DNA of 64,000 bases from Lucinisca nassula (taxonomy: Eukaryota > Mollusca > Bivalvia > Lucinida > Lucinidae). The translations under genes were made by a program, and so were the position numbers. The notes below the pieces were generated by a model. It worked only from the letters and a program-made list of their open reading frames with translations. It made no database searches and was not told the origin of the DNA. Numbering within the stretch: position 1 is the stretch's first letter; each line of letters opens with the position of its first letter. Location: assembly GCA_963580285.1 (NCBI GenBank), contig CAUZLF010000230.1, positions 98,567-162,566 on the forward strand, read 5' to 3'. This document shows, in pieces, positions 20,825 through 32,375 of the stretch.

Positions 20825-21830
20825 TGATGGGTTTGATCAGCCAAATTAACCCCCCTCCAGAAATTCAGTTAAATAAAGCAAATTCTTCTGATACCGAGGC
20901 CCCATTTTAGGATTACATCCGTCTGTTGTAGATGGATTTGTTTCCTGCAAAAATTATTATAAACGTGATGATTTTTATTATCAGATTATTAATTTTCCTT
21001 TCTGTGGTGGTAAAGATCCTCGTGAGGCATACTACGGCGTTTATATTTCGCAATTAATTCGATTTGCCAGAGTGTCTAGTCAGTTCACTGACTTCAACAC
21101 TCGTAATAAATTGTTAACTGCTAAACTTTTTAATCAAGGTTATTGGTATCATAAATTATGCAAAACTTTTCTCAACTTTATGGATGTCATTGCGATTTAA
21201 TTTCAAAAATTCAATATTGGACTTAAATTTCTTCTGCAAAAAGGTCTATCGGAACCCGATTTTTTGGGGGACTAAGTGTGTAAATTCAGAAAAAATATAT
21301 ATACTTGCAATGACTTCAGCAACCAATTTCGTAAAATCATTCTTCGATATAAAAAGATAGGGTACATCATAAATGTTATACGACAGACTACATAAATGGT
21401 AGTTAACCCAATCACGGTTAACAACTTGCTTCCCTCTACAATTGCACGCCGGTGGGTCAGGCCTCAGATTCTATGACGGTTCCAGCGTAAAGGCTTACTG
21501 AGAATTAAAATTTAATTTTATGTAATGTTGGTTGGTGCCTGATGCTCTGTCACTGGTTCGGCCCATAGGAGTCTAACTGATGGTTTTCTTTTGCTCCAGC
21601 ATTTCAGTGGTTTCTTGCTGTCGAGTCCTCACCGTTATTTCGTCTCTGTGGTTGTTTGATTTTTGTGTTCTCGGAGATGTTGCACTGATGAATTAGGAGG
21701 AGGACTCCATGCGGACTGAACAAATTATTTGCCTAAATCGCGACGGAAGTAAGCGCGACGATTGCGGCAGCGTAAAAACGATTTAAGCTCCCCAGTGGAG
21801 TTTGTGTCCTCATCGTTCCAATGCGTTTTT

Positions 21831-22524
21831 AGTTCACCTGAGCCGAAGGCTCCGGGGGAGCTATTGTGATCACTCATTGTCCGTCGTCGTCGTCGTCGTC
21901 GTCTGTATGTCCGTTCACATTTTCCTTTAAACAACATCTCCTCCTAAACCACTGGAGCGATTCGAACCAAACTTTGCAGAAATGATCTGGCCACAATCCT
22001 CGCCCTTACTTCCGTCGCGATTTAGACAAATAATTTGTTCAGTCCGCATGAAGGCCTCCTAACTCATCAGTGCAACATCTCCGTGAACACAAAAATCAAA
22101 GGACCACAGAGGTCAGACAACGGTGAGGACTCGACAGCAAGAAACCACTGAAATGCTGGAGCAAAAGAAAACCAACAGTTAGACTCCGATGAGCCCAACC
22201 AGAGACAGAGCATCAGGCACCAACCAACATTATCTCTCTAATTTTCAATAAGCCTTTACGTTGGAGCCGTCATAGAATCTGAGGCCTGACCCACCGGCGT
22301 GCAATTAAAGAGGGAAGCAAAGTTGCCAACCGTGATTGGGTTAACTACCATGCATGCAGTCTGTCGTATAATATCCATGTTGTACCCAATCAAGTTTCAT
22401 TTATGGACCTCTACCAAAATTGTTCAAATTATGGACCTGAGGCCAAAAATTGCCCTGCCCCGACATCAACATATAAATCTCTTAGCTCAGGTGAGCGATA
22501 TAGGACCATCATGGTCCTCTTGTT
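21831..22524. mobile_element. TIR element X, split by a Penelope-like insertion
   Basis: Ends AGTTCACCTGAGC and GCTCAGGTGAGCG are inverted. It contains (CGT)n at about 21882-21903 and the sequence ACCACTGGAGCGATTCGAACC. Positions 21988-22391 are a minus-strand Penelope-like insertion; X resumes after it. No coding. Confidence 0.6.
21988..22391 (-). mobile_element. Penelope-like fragment inside element X
   Basis: Minus strand, from the GGCCACAATCCTCGCCC segment to TTGTACCCAATC; includes the last RT codons (VVNPITVGNFASLFNC region) and the first part of the 3' non-coding region but no tip. The missing tip is unusual for this family and implies a deletion or template jump. Confidence 0.8.
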
Positions 22525-22762
22525 TCTGTCGCGGTTTATGTTTGTTATGGTTTGTCTTTGAGTGTGTATATCGCTTAACATGTTTTGCTTTGGATAGCCT
22601 ATTCGTCATTTGTGGGAAAGTAACTGTCCGTTTTGCTTTCTGCTATTGATGTTTCCTTTAGAGTCTAGTTATTTCATGTGCGTGTTTCTTTCCCTTTGGT
22701 GTCTCTAACGGGAGCTGTGGGTTAATTGTTTTGATTTCTGGCCATTGCCTTCACGTCTGTTT
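22525..22762 (+). mobile_element. Penelope-like subfamily-B 3' end
   Basis: From TGTCGCGGTTTATG to CTTCACGTCTGTT; non-coding. It begins directly where element X ends. Confidence 0.75.
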
Positions 22763-23447
22763 CGATATAAAAGTGTAGCGTACAACATAAATGTTATACA
22801 ACAGACTGCATGCATGGTAGTTAACCCAATCATGGTTGATAACTTTCCTTCCCTCTTTAATTTCACGCCGGTGGGTCAGGCCGCAGATTTGATGTCGTTT
22901 CCAGCGTTTAGGCTTATTTAGAATTAAAATTTAATTTTATGTAATGTTGGTTGGTACCTGATGCTCTGTCTCTGGTCGGGCGCATCAGAGTCTAACTGTT
23001 TGTTTTCTTTTGCTCCAGCATTTCAGTTATTTCTTGCTGTCGCGTCCTCACCGTTTTTTCATCTCTGTGGTTGTTTGATTCTTGTGTTCTCATAGATGTA
23101 GCGCTGGTGGTTTGGGAAGCCTTCGTGGGGGCTGAGCGGCTTGTTTGTCTAAATCGCGACGACAGTAGGGGCGAGGATTGTAGCCGCGTAATAGGGTCGT
23201 TTTAAGCCCCCAAGTAAAATGCTTTTCACTGACCGTTCCAAGACGGTTATTCTATCGCTGTTGGTTTTTGTTATAGTTTTCTCGCTTATATGTTTTTGTT
23301 TTGGAAAGCCAGTTGGTCATTATTGTGCAAAAGTGACTGTCCTGTTGGTTTTTCGCTATCTATGTTTCCATTAGAGTCCAGTCATTTCATATATGTGTTT
23401 TTTTCCCTTTGGTGACTCTGATGGGAGGTGTGGGTTAATTGCATCGA
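22763..23447 (+). mobile_element. Penelope-like 3' part running into the gap
   Basis: Begins at the RYKKIGY coding segment (CGATATAAAAG), keeps the VVNPI region in decayed form and the 3' non-coding region, and is cut at GGTTAATTGCATCGA by the assembly gap only ~25 nt before the expected tip. Confidence 0.8.
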
Positions 23448-23470
23448 NNNNNNNNNNNNNNNNNNNNNNN
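23448..23470. other. Assembly gap (23 N)
   Basis: Run of N. Confidence 1.
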
Positions 23471-23806
23471 TGCACACTCCTTGGAATATTCTTACGAGGT
23501 GTTTGGAGTCACTGGCAGATTCATATTCAGCATTGATAGAAAACACTCTAGACCTTAGTCACATCAATTAAAACATTCATGCTTTGTTTCATTGATTTTC
23601 TGTAAACGGCAAAAATATTCATAATGTATTTGTAAAACTATTCATGAATACATGACTTTTGAAATGTATTCGCATATAAATACAAATACTTTTATTCTAA
23701 AAAATCCACGAATATGGTATACTTCACGAATACCCAGAAAATGTATTCGAATAGTATTCGAATAAGAATACAGAATACAATTACCCCAGGTCTGAACTGG
23801 GTTTGG
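23471..23806. other. No gene; GAATA-rich low complexity
   Basis: Repeated ATTCGAATA and GAATAC words between 23640 and 23785. Confidence 0.5.
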
Positions 23807-24074
23807 GCTAACACACAGCCTTGCTTGACTCCGTTTGTCACAGGGAATGGATCTGAAAACTCACCATCATGTTGGACACGTACAGGCATGCCTCACCATT
23901 GCTATGAACTTGGTTGGACATCTAGACTTCACCATGATCTTCCAAAGGGTCTCACGATTGACTGTGTCAAATCCTTTGGTGAGGTCGACAAAGGTCGTGT
24001 ATAGATCCATTTTCTGTTCCTGGCATTTCTCTTGCATTTGCCTTTCTGTGCAGGTCATGACAATTGTTCCTCTG
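23807..24074 (-). pseudogene. RTE-type LINE reverse transcriptase, downstream fragment
   Basis: Minus-strand translation shows ERQMQEKCQEQKMDLYTTFV, DLTKGFDTVNRETLWKIM (catalytic Asp region), then EFSDPFPVTNGVKQGCVLA (RT motif B). It is the continuation of the fragment at 40524-41041; the G2 element was inserted between them. A deletion shortens the stretch near 23890, and coding ends near 23807. Confidence 0.85.
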
Positions 24075-25304
24075 TGTTACATGTGGGTTTACGGCGTCCC
24101 GCAAACCCCCATGCTGACAAGACAACCGAGCGTGATCTCTGAAAGGTGTACGGGCAGCTGCGGGGTAAGGCACAAGAAAGATATCAAAATGAATGACATG
24201 AATTATTTACAGTATCTATATACAACAATACTTACACAAACATCACATTTATTTGCTTCTATAGCGCACTCACGACGTCCGTCCCGAAGGCAAAACAATG
24301 TTCTGTGCTCGGAACGGGGTGACGTGAGTGTCTACAGAAGCAAATAACAAAATAAAACAAGAAAAAGAAACAACACAAGACGCGACTGGCCAGTTTATAA
24401 GTTCACTTAGGGTGAACCCCCCTCTCGCGCACTGGTGTGAACTAGTTTGTCGAACTCGTTGTCGACCACAGGTATATATTTATCATTTATCCATTAACGA
24501 ATATGAAGTCCCGGTAACTTCTTCGTTTGAATCGCCTGAATCGTCTGCAGGTTACGACCTGTTTAGAATGGTCTCAGGTTGACCTGTTTATTTTTGTTAC
24601 GACGTCTGTTATTGGGTCTGTCCGCCCTTGCTGGACACCAATCGACAGCGTCGTACCAGTACCTACTGCTATTTTGTAGGGAGCAGCAGGTCACCACACA
24701 TTGTTGTGCCTGCAAATTACGATAATTGGACTAAGATACAGTTCACAAAACATACATGCTATACCATGATCCCCCTCCCGGAGAAGTAAGAATATGTTCA
24801 TGCATAAACCGTTATTGCGCATGCACCGACCAGACGCACAGGCTGATTAGTGCATGCGACAAATAACTGCACAGCAGAACTCAACTTGACTGTGCATCAA
24901 ATTATCAGCACCCAGCGCTTGACACAAGAATACACAAAGTCTATAATTCCTTACTGAGCACTACAGAAATCAATTATTGCTCACTACTACTGAGCATAAT
25001 CCTCATCAAATTCGTGCTCACTACATTATCACAAGTAAGAGGCAATTGAACAGACCACGCCTTTGCGCTACCCGGTCAGCCGCCAATTACAGGGAACATA
25101 ACATACTATATTTCATATCCTTCTCCGCGACACGGCTCACAAATATAGCTATTCCCAAATTTATTACATTTACAACAGCTAGAAACTAAACACAGGGAGA
25201 TTTTCATCTATTCTCCACAACATTTGTTAGTGTCTCATAAAGGCCAACACTGTTTGCCGTAAATTCGTTCTGTATTTGGTAGGCACCACGTCACAACCGT
25301 CCTC

Positions 25305-25364
25305 GTGACGCTGATGACGCAGCTGACGTCATCCACGCCGCTCAGGCCGTTATGACGTGTGGCG
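25305..25364. promoter_or_regulatory. CRE/ATF-like motif cluster in G2 LTR
   Basis: Within 60 bp: TGACGC twice, the full palindrome TGACGTCA (25324-25331) and TGACGTG. The cluster is conserved in the other LTR (TGACGTCA at 36489-36496). Binding is inferred from motif only. Confidence 0.45.
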
Positions 25365-25846
25365 ACCAAATACTCTCACTTATCATCATCACGTTCTTTT
25401 ATGTACATACATGCACACACCGAGTTCTCAAACAAAAACGGCATCATTACAATATGAACTCGTAAATTCTTCTTGAACAAAATTATTTCTACTCAACCTG
25501 AACATGCTTGTAAAATCAAATTCATCACGGTTCATCATCGCGGACAACCCGACAGGCTCTCGTAAGAGTTTGCCCTGATGATGAAGATATGGTTGAACCC
25601 GTCTTAATTTTACGTCCCCTCTACACCTAATACCATATAGAGACGGGATCACGGTTTTCTAACCACAGCTAGTCAAAAGTCATGGATCAAACAAGTGACC
25701 CGGCGTTTATTAATTATATTCTACAAAAGGGGTCTAAAAGCCTAAATGAATCTAGAAGGAGCGGGTGTCCAAACTTTACGTCTCACCAACATTAAGGGTC
25801 AGAATGAGACAGGACCTAGCTTAAAAAGACTCATTCTACTTCTGGA

Positions 25847-25918
25847 GAAGCCTGGGATCGATTCTGCGACCTCTAGCTGGCAAAGCTAGTAGCCTAATCA
25901 CTACACCACAGAGGCTTC
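25847..25918 (-). repeat. tRNA-Gly-like SINE head inside G2 3' LTR
   Basis: 72 nt on the minus strand with a perfect 7-bp acceptor stem (GAAGCCT / AGGCTTC), an anticodon arm CTAGC-TTTGCCA-GCTAG (anticodon GCC, Gly), and box A/B-like segments. It is present at the same place in the other LTR (37012-37083), so it was captured before the element transposed. The downstream body suggests a SINE rather than a working tRNA gene. Confidence 0.6.
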
Positions 25919-26712
25919 AAAAGTGAATTCAGAATAGGCTTCAGAAAGTTGGGGTATACTAGAAATATACTCCAAAACCTACAAGCATGTTCATACAAAA
26001 ATAATACTAAACATAGATTTAACATACCTTTCAATATACTTTCATTGTTACAACTTGACCTGCTGCTGAATAGTGTTCGTTTTTCAGGGTTTTTATATCA
26101 ATGATTACTACCGGAAAATCATGCATACTCATATTAGCTCGCTAAAATCGTGGCGAGGTGAAGATACCGACCACAATTAAAACCAGATAACAAAAATCGA
26201 GTAGATAATGGATTTGCGTTCAAATAGTATTTCCCATAGGGTAAAAATGATGAAACAACCCTATAAATCAATGACATAACTCCCGTCAAAACGAACACAC
26301 ACACAACACGTGACTGGAATGAAAATTATATATGGCACAATTTGGCGGTTGGCGATTTTTAGGCAAATTTTATAGAAATCAGCCTTATAGCGACCCACTG
26401 TATTGTGAAATCAGATCACCACAAACCACTCATGCATACATCGTATGATATGTGCATGACTTGTGCATGGAGCAGCACATTTTGCCTACCGTATTTCACC
26501 TAAAATGTTCAGTCGCACCGCCTTACCATATACCTACTAAAATAATTTAGATGTGTAGAAGCACCAGAGAGGTTTCCTATTCCATCTCGTAAAAAAAGGT
26601 TTCCCCTTTTTGGAGAAAAACAATCAGAAATGTTTTTTCTTTGTGTACAGAGATGGAATAAGATGAAGCCTATCAAACCAAAGACAGCTATTTACACAAC
26701 AATCGTGCGAAA

Positions 26713-28245
26713 TTATCTGTTAAGGTAGTCTGCCCCCAAATTTTCTTGGCCCCGAATTGCAATAATCCGAAATCTATACGGCTGTAGTTTCATTGCCCAA
26801 CGCATAATTCGAGGATTGAGAACTTTTGCTGTTTGCATATAAGACATGGGCGTGTGGTCTATCTCAAGCAAGAATTCTAATCCGTAAAGATTCTTGCGAA
26901 ATTTCTCAACACCCCAGATAATAGCCAAACGCTCCTTCTCTGTCACAGAATAATTTCTTTCACGAGGCAATGTTTCTTGCAGGCATAAGCAGTGGGAAGT
27001 CGTCCTTCCCCTTCAAATTCTTGGAGCAAAACGGCTCCTATACCAACATCAGAAGCGTCCGTACGGAGTATGAACGGATTCCCAGCATGAAAGATAGGAA
27101 GACGAAGAATAGGACTAGACGTGAGTCTATTCTTCAGGGTCTGGAAAGCCTTTTCATGATGGTCCTGCCAGTCTGTGATCTTGTTTGGTCTACTTTTCTT
27201 AGTTAAATCTGTCAAAGAGGAAGCTATAGATGATAAATTTGGAATGAAACGGCGATAGAAACCAGCCAACCCAAGAAATGACTATTTGTCTCTTAGTGGA
27301 AGGTCGAGGAGCATCCTTTATAGCTTGTATCTTGTCTTCTTGCAGTCTAACTAACCGAGCAGCTACACTGTGACCAAGACATTCGATACTGCTATATCCA
27401 ATCATACACTTGGAAGGTTTTGCCGTCAACTTGGCTGTCCTAGGTCTATCCAAAACTTCACGTAATGACGTCAAGTAGTCTTTCCAAGTTTCGGTAAAGA
27501 TCCACATATCATCGACGAAGCTATCAACTTTAGAAAGTTTGGACAGAATCATTCTCATCAACCTGCAAAATGTCAGTTCTGAGTTTACCGAACCGAAAGG
27601 CATAGTTTTGAATTGACATTAGCCTTTGGGGGTTTCGAACGCAGTTAGGGGTTTTGCCTTGGACGTCATTTTTACCTGCCAATAACCTTTAGACAAATCT
27701 AATTTGCTAAAGTATTTGTGCCCCGACATTCTATTTATAACCTCCTCCATATTTGGCATTGGTTCTGCATCGAACTCCGTTACTTTATTAAGTTTACGGA
27801 AGTCAATCCAGAACCGCACCGAACCATCCTTTTTAGGGACAAGTACTACTGGGGATGAGTATGGAGATATTGATGGCTCAATAACTCCTAAATCTAACAT
27901 ATCTTGAATTTCATTTTCCATTACATCCCATACTTGATATGGTATGGCATAACCTTTTGACCTCACTGGTTCCGACGTCAGAAACTTTATGTCGTGTTCT
28001 ATTTGGTCAGTTCGTCCTCGTACACTCGACAGTACGGCCGGGTATTCTTTTATCAACGTCTCTATTTCTTTACGCTGATCCTGCGTTAACATTTCTGAAA
28101 TATTGACGTCCTTAAACGTCTCTGGTTGCTTTGCAATAGGAAAAGCGAAATCTTCCAATGAAAATTCGTCAACGTCATCATTTTCAGTAGACGGCACGGA
28201 CTCTACAGAAAGCAAGCAATGTGACGTAAAATTTTGACGTTCCAA
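26713..28245 (-). pseudogene. Reverse transcriptase and RNase H (G2)
   Basis: RT from 28245 to about 27200: an N-terminal linker with the TDQIEHDIKF segment, SSPVVLVPKKDGSVRFWIDF, FSKLDLSKGYWQVKM (first Asp), then a break near 27610 and continuation with MPFGSVNS, SFVDDMWIF (FVDD box) and MAGFYRRFIPNL. RNase H from about 27080: LRTDASDVGIGAVLLQE, then a frame break near 26950 and NYSVTEKERLAIIWGVEKF, LEIDHTPMSYM, GADYLNR, ending at the stop at 26713. About 120 nt separate this stop from the LTR. Four frame breaks make it inactive; catalytic motifs are otherwise kept. Confidence 0.9.
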
Positions 28246-29311
28246 TTATTGCTTCAGTATGTTAGCGTGATATGTGTTAACATTTCAATTGACGTTAATC
28301 TTATAATCCATTCTGTTTACTACCTCAACTACTTCATAAGGACCTTTCCATTGAAGCAATAATTTATTACTGTCTGTCGGTAGTAACAAAAACACTTTAT
28401 CGCCGACGTCAAATTTACGCGATCTCGCGCCTTTATCATAATAAGCCTTCTGCTTAATCTGAACCTTCTTTAAATTATCACGCGCTAATTTGCATGTCTG
28501 CTCTAATCGTTCCCTTAGCTCAATAACGTACTGATACGTCGAAAGAACTTGCCCATCGCGTACCTCGTCAGCCCATAATTCTCTTACTATTGCCATTGGA
28601 CCTCTGACGTTACGTCCATATAACAACTCAAAAGAGGAGTATCCCAAAGTCTCTTGTTGGACTAACCGAAAATGATAAAGCTGGAAGATATTTATCCCAA
28701 TCTTTTGGACGTTTATCACACATGCGACGTAACATCTGCTTTAACGTAGCGTGGAAACGCTCAATCAGGCCGTTGAATATCGGGTGTCTCGGACTACACG
28801 ATAACTGTTAAAGAGAAAGAAGTCTGCTGACTCTTTCATTACCTCAGCAGTAAACTGTGATCCACAATCAGTCAACATTTCATCAGGAATGCCAACCCTA
28901 CTAAACATTTCAATAAGCGCTTCCGCGACACGTTCCGTCTCAATACTCGGTAAAGCTATCGCCTCTGGATACCTTGTCGCATAATCATGGTTAAAATATA
29001 CCGATATTTCCTATCAGATCGAGGCTCAATTGGACCAACTATGTCCACTGCCACCCTCTTAAATGGCGTATCAATCAATGGCATTTTTCGAGAGGTACTT
29101 TAGTGACCCGACCTTTCTGAATGGTTCTCTGACAAATATCACAAGATTTACAAAATCTAGCGACATCACCGCAAATACCGGGCCAGTAAAACTCAGTTAC
29201 AACTCTATCCTTTGTCTTCCTAATACCCATATGTCCAGACATAAGCGTTTCACGAGCCAGTTTCAACACCTTTTCTCGGAAACTTTAAGGGACCACAATT
29301 TGGAAAGAGAC
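28246..29311 (-). pseudogene. Integrase (G2)
   Basis: Reads from 29311 downward: H2C2 zinc-binding region (GHMGIRKTKDR...CKSCDICQR, with TAA at 29287 just upstream), catalytic core with DIVGPIEPRSDRKY (first Asp) and a decayed second half with frameshifts between 29050 and 28720, FELLYGRNVRGPM, and the C-terminal region KVFLLLPTDSNKLLLQWKGPY with the GPY motif. It then runs into the RT linker at 28245. Its place before RT establishes the INT-RT order for this family. Confidence 0.85.
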
Positions 29312-29540
29312 TTTATTTATGTTGTTGTTTGTTACTTATTGTGTGTATCACTTGTGTCGTTTGGTTTTGGATGGCCATATGGCCATTTTGTGGGAAAGTA
29401 ACTGTCCTTATGGCCTTCCTTTGTTTAGGTTTCCATTATGGTCCTGTCGCTTAATGTTTGTATTTCTTTCCCTTTGGTGTCTTTTATGGGTGGAGTAAGT
29501 TAATTGTATCAATTCCTGATCTTTGTTTTACTTCTACTTT
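29312..29540 (+). mobile_element. Penelope-like 3' tip, copy i, in G2
   Basis: 229 nt from TTTATTTATGTTGTTG to ACTTCTACTTT, including ATGGCCATATGGCCAT. Splits the G2 frame between protease and integrase. Confidence 0.9.
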
Positions 29541-30223
29541 GTTACCCTTGGTGAACTCCCTATATGCCAAACCTTTTTTTTTCTCAATAAACCTAGTTTC
29601 ACCTTGGTTTAAACCACGACTCACAGTCTTGTTCCCAGATACAACCCTTTTCCTGATGTTTTCCAATGTTGGATTATCAACCTGATCTTGCTTGAAAGCC
29701 CCCTTGTCATCGTTAATGATCTGATCGGGAACCTTAATTTTTCTGTAAGGCTTCTCATCCTGCCTAGTTTGAGACCTAGTTACAGCCGCAGCTGAGAAAT
29801 AAGACATACCGGGAAGTTTTGATCCATCAATGTTACCGATAACCAAATCGTACAACGTATCATCCCTACACAAAGCGTCAGTTTTCCCAGTGAAAAAAGG
29901 ACAATCAATGTCAATCATTGCCAAAGGATACCTTTGTATGGATTCATCAATCAACGAAACATTTGATTCCTTCCCTATTAACTGACTATCCGAAACCAAA
30001 CTTCTCCGAACGACACAGCCTGTACACCCAGTATCTCTTAATACAACCACCTTTCTGTTATTAACCAATCCTTGTGCCGTCGGTAACCTTGCCTTTAAGA
30101 AGTAACAGACACCTTCCTTAGTTTCCTTACTATCCGACATCAAAGGATCACCAACCTTATCTTCAAAAATACTTCCAATCTCATCACCTTTCCTAGTTAC
30201 TTCCGTTCGACAAAAACTAACTT
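29541..30223 (-). pseudogene. Aspartic protease region (G2)
   Basis: Open on the minus strand from about 30245 to 29541. VVVLRDTGCTGCVVRRSLV carries the DTG active-site triad of retroviral-type proteases, followed by LYDLVIGNIDG as the flap/second-lobe region. C-terminal to it is a basic linker toward the integrase. Gag coding joins it directly once the 3-kb Penelope-like insertion (30224-33258) is ignored. This part has no frame break by itself. Confidence 0.8.
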
Positions 30224-31320
30224 GATTGTGATTGTAAAAACTCAAAGTATTGCTATCCTGCTGCTGGTCATGTAATTACTGGCAATTTGAAAATTATTCC
30301 TGATTCTAGGATAAGGAATATAATTTCTAAAGGACCGAAATATCGGTTTCCTTCTAAAATTGATTTCAGTAAATGTAGAGATGAAATCGCTGCTTCCTTG
30401 AATGAATTCGGTAACCGATGGTGTAAGCGAGAGTATGTTGAGCATAAAGCCCTTAAGGACTGGAAACTTAGCATTTTAAAACTAGTGAATAAACGCATTT
30501 CTTTCTATTCTCAAAATACTAACTTATTACCTCCTAAGCCCAAGACGTCTTTACGTCATATTAAACTAGGTATTCAAGAATTTCATAAGAAGTTTGTTTT
30601 GGCCCCTGCAGACAAGGCCGCTAACAACGTCGTCGTTGTGTGACGGCTCCACTATGTTAACACGCTTAAGCAGGAGCTTGGTGGTACTAAGGCCTATGAA
30701 CTTCAGCCTTTAGCTGAAGAGAGAGCTATAGTAGATAAACATGTTTGTCTTTCAGCCACCAAGTTTGCTGTGTGTGTTAACGAAGGCCAAGACAAGCTTC
30801 CTACGCTATACTGGTTACCAAAACTTCATAAAAAACCTTACAAAGCACGGTTTATTGCAAATTCTAGCTCTTGCACTACCACTGAACTTTCTAAATTATT
30901 AACTTCCTGTCTTACTGCTATTAAAACGCATGTAATTAAATATTGTGATAAAGTCTTTGAAAGATCAGGAAGAAATCTGTTTTGGTCTATAAAAAATTCG
31001 AATGAGGTTTTAAATAAATTGAAATCTAGACATTTTCGTGCTTCTAGTCTGTCTACCTACGATTATTCCACTCTTTATACTACACTTCCTCATAATCTTA
31101 TAAAAGAAAAGCTTAATGATTTAATTGAATGGGCTTTTCACAGAGAAGATTCTCTCTATCTTGCATGTAATGTCAGAAATGCATTATTCACTTCTAAAGA
31201 GCATAAGAATTATACACTTTGGTCATGTCAGAAAGTGTGTGATGCCCTCACATTTCTACTTGACAATATTTATATTAGATTCGGTACTAAGTTATTTAGA
31301 CAAATTGTGGGTTTCCGAGG
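30224..31320 (+). pseudogene. Naiad-type linker plus RT, single in-frame TGA (copy j)
   Basis: Continuous reading frame for about 1.09 kb except one TGA at 30641-30643. The frame starts inside the CDCKN CxC motif, passes PADKAANNVVVV, TGA, RLHYVNTLKQEL, then LPTLYWLPKLHKKPYKARFI (RT fingers) and TYDYSTLYTTLPHNLI (motif A; F to Y beside the Asp). It is lost at the motif-B position near 31314, where GIPMGTN is frameshifted. The TGA coincides with those at 8061 and 38023. Either the ancestor used TGA as a sense codon (selenocysteine) or it carried a nonsense codon. Confidence 0.75.
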
Positions 31321-31770
31321 GGTACTAATTGCGCACCTCCTGTGGCTGATCTGTTCTTGTATTGTTATGAAAGAGACTTCATTTTGTCGCTTTCCATTGA
31401 TAACCAATCTGAAATTATTGAAGCTTTTAGCTCTACTTCTAGATATTTAGATGATTTATTAAATATTGATATTACCTATTTTGATGGTTTGATCAGTCAC
31501 ATTTACCCCCTAGAACTTCAGTTAAATAAAGCAAATTCTTCTGATACCGAGGCCCCGTTTTTGGATTTACATCTATCTATTGTAGATGGATTTGTTTCGT
31601 GCAAAATTTATGATAAACGCGATGACTTTGATTTTGAGATTGTAAATTTTCCTTTTTTGGATGGTGATGTTCCTCGTGCGCCATCCTATGGCGTTTATAT
31701 TTCGCAATTAATTCGATTTGCTAGAGTGTGTAGTCATGTAACTGACTTCAACACTGGTAATAAATTATAA
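31321..31770 (+). pseudogene. Penelope-like RT, motif C to C-terminal part (copy j)
   Basis: Open frame 31342-31770: VADLFLYCYERDF, SRYLDDLLNID (intact YLDD), FLDLHLSI, KIYDKRDDFDFEIV and YGVYISQLIRFAR, ending at TAA (TTA in other copies). The C-terminal remainder continues to the tandem-repeat insertion and again from 32380 to about 32700. Confidence 0.8.
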
Positions 31771-31818
31771 ACGGCTAAACTCCTTAATCAGGGTTATCGG
31801 TACCATAAACTACGCAAA

Positions 31819-32375
31819 TAAAAATCTAAAATGAGTTCCTTTAAGAGCAATGAAAACATCCATAAGAAAGAATATGGGTCATACTACGTAGTTTCGGCTA
31901 ATAAAGCCTCATCAGTGACCCTGTAATGATCCGGCAAAGAAAGCCAGAGGAAACATACAGCAATTTTGCGAATTTCGAATAGGCAGTCGATTCAAAGACT
32001 GATATAAATCAAAATGCGGTCCAAATATTTAAAAACCTGTCTAGAATATGAGTCTAAACCAATAATATATTTCTGATTTCTCAGAATATTCACGCTGATC
32101 TCAAAGGACCAAAAGTAAAATATAAACTGCACTATGGTTGATGTACGGGGAGACGTTTTACGGCCGCCACACGGCACAACACCAGCTGCAGTGAAGGCAA
32201 ATAAAAATCTAAAATGAGTTCCTTTAAGAGCAATGAAAACATCCATAAGAAAGAATATGGGTCATACTACGTAGTTTCGGCTAATAAAGCCTCATCAGTG
32301 ACCCTGTAATGATCCGGCAAAGAAAGCCAGAGGAAACATACAGCAATTTTGCGAATTTCGAATAGGCAGTCGATT
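31819..32375 (+). repeat. Tandem-repeat insertion (1.46 units of 383 bp) in copy j
   Basis: Starts TAAAAATCTAAAATGAGTTCC; the same unit start recurs at about 32202. Flanked by CAAA on both sides (31815-31818 and 32376-32379) where uninterrupted copies have one CAAA. The unit is that of the 60627-62424 array. Confidence 0.85.

Larger units (their letters stand above)
20003..21830 (+). pseudogene. Degenerate Penelope-like RT and 3' region, copy h
   Basis: Starts in the RT at the TLWSCQKVC equivalent, shows decayed GIP.GTNCAPLVADLF and a motif-C region, then is interrupted by a 4-bp-duplicated MITE (20298-20824) and resumes at GGTTTGATCAG. Stops and frameshifts throughout. At 20221-20240 a 20-nt piece identical to the reversed subfamily-B tip replaces a few codons. 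The 3' end is lost near the CCCCAGTGGA hairpin. Confidence 0.8.
24075..26594 (-). repeat. 3' LTR of G2 (about 2.5 kb)
   Basis: Near-identical to 35249-40523 minus its insertion. The plus-left end is TGTTACATGTGGG, the right end CTCGTAAAA (CTCGTAACA in the other copy). By eye the two LTRs differ by only a few percent, so G2 is fairly young. ORFs inside (for example 24328-24582, 24977-25189) are mirrored in the other LTR and look non-coding. Contains a CRE-like cluster and a tRNA-like segment. Confidence 0.9.

Noticed and set aside
24328..25189. Host genes in ORFs of 60-90 codons within the G2 LTRs
   Set aside because: They lie in a long terminal repeat, have no motif and show no coding-type conservation between the two LTRs.
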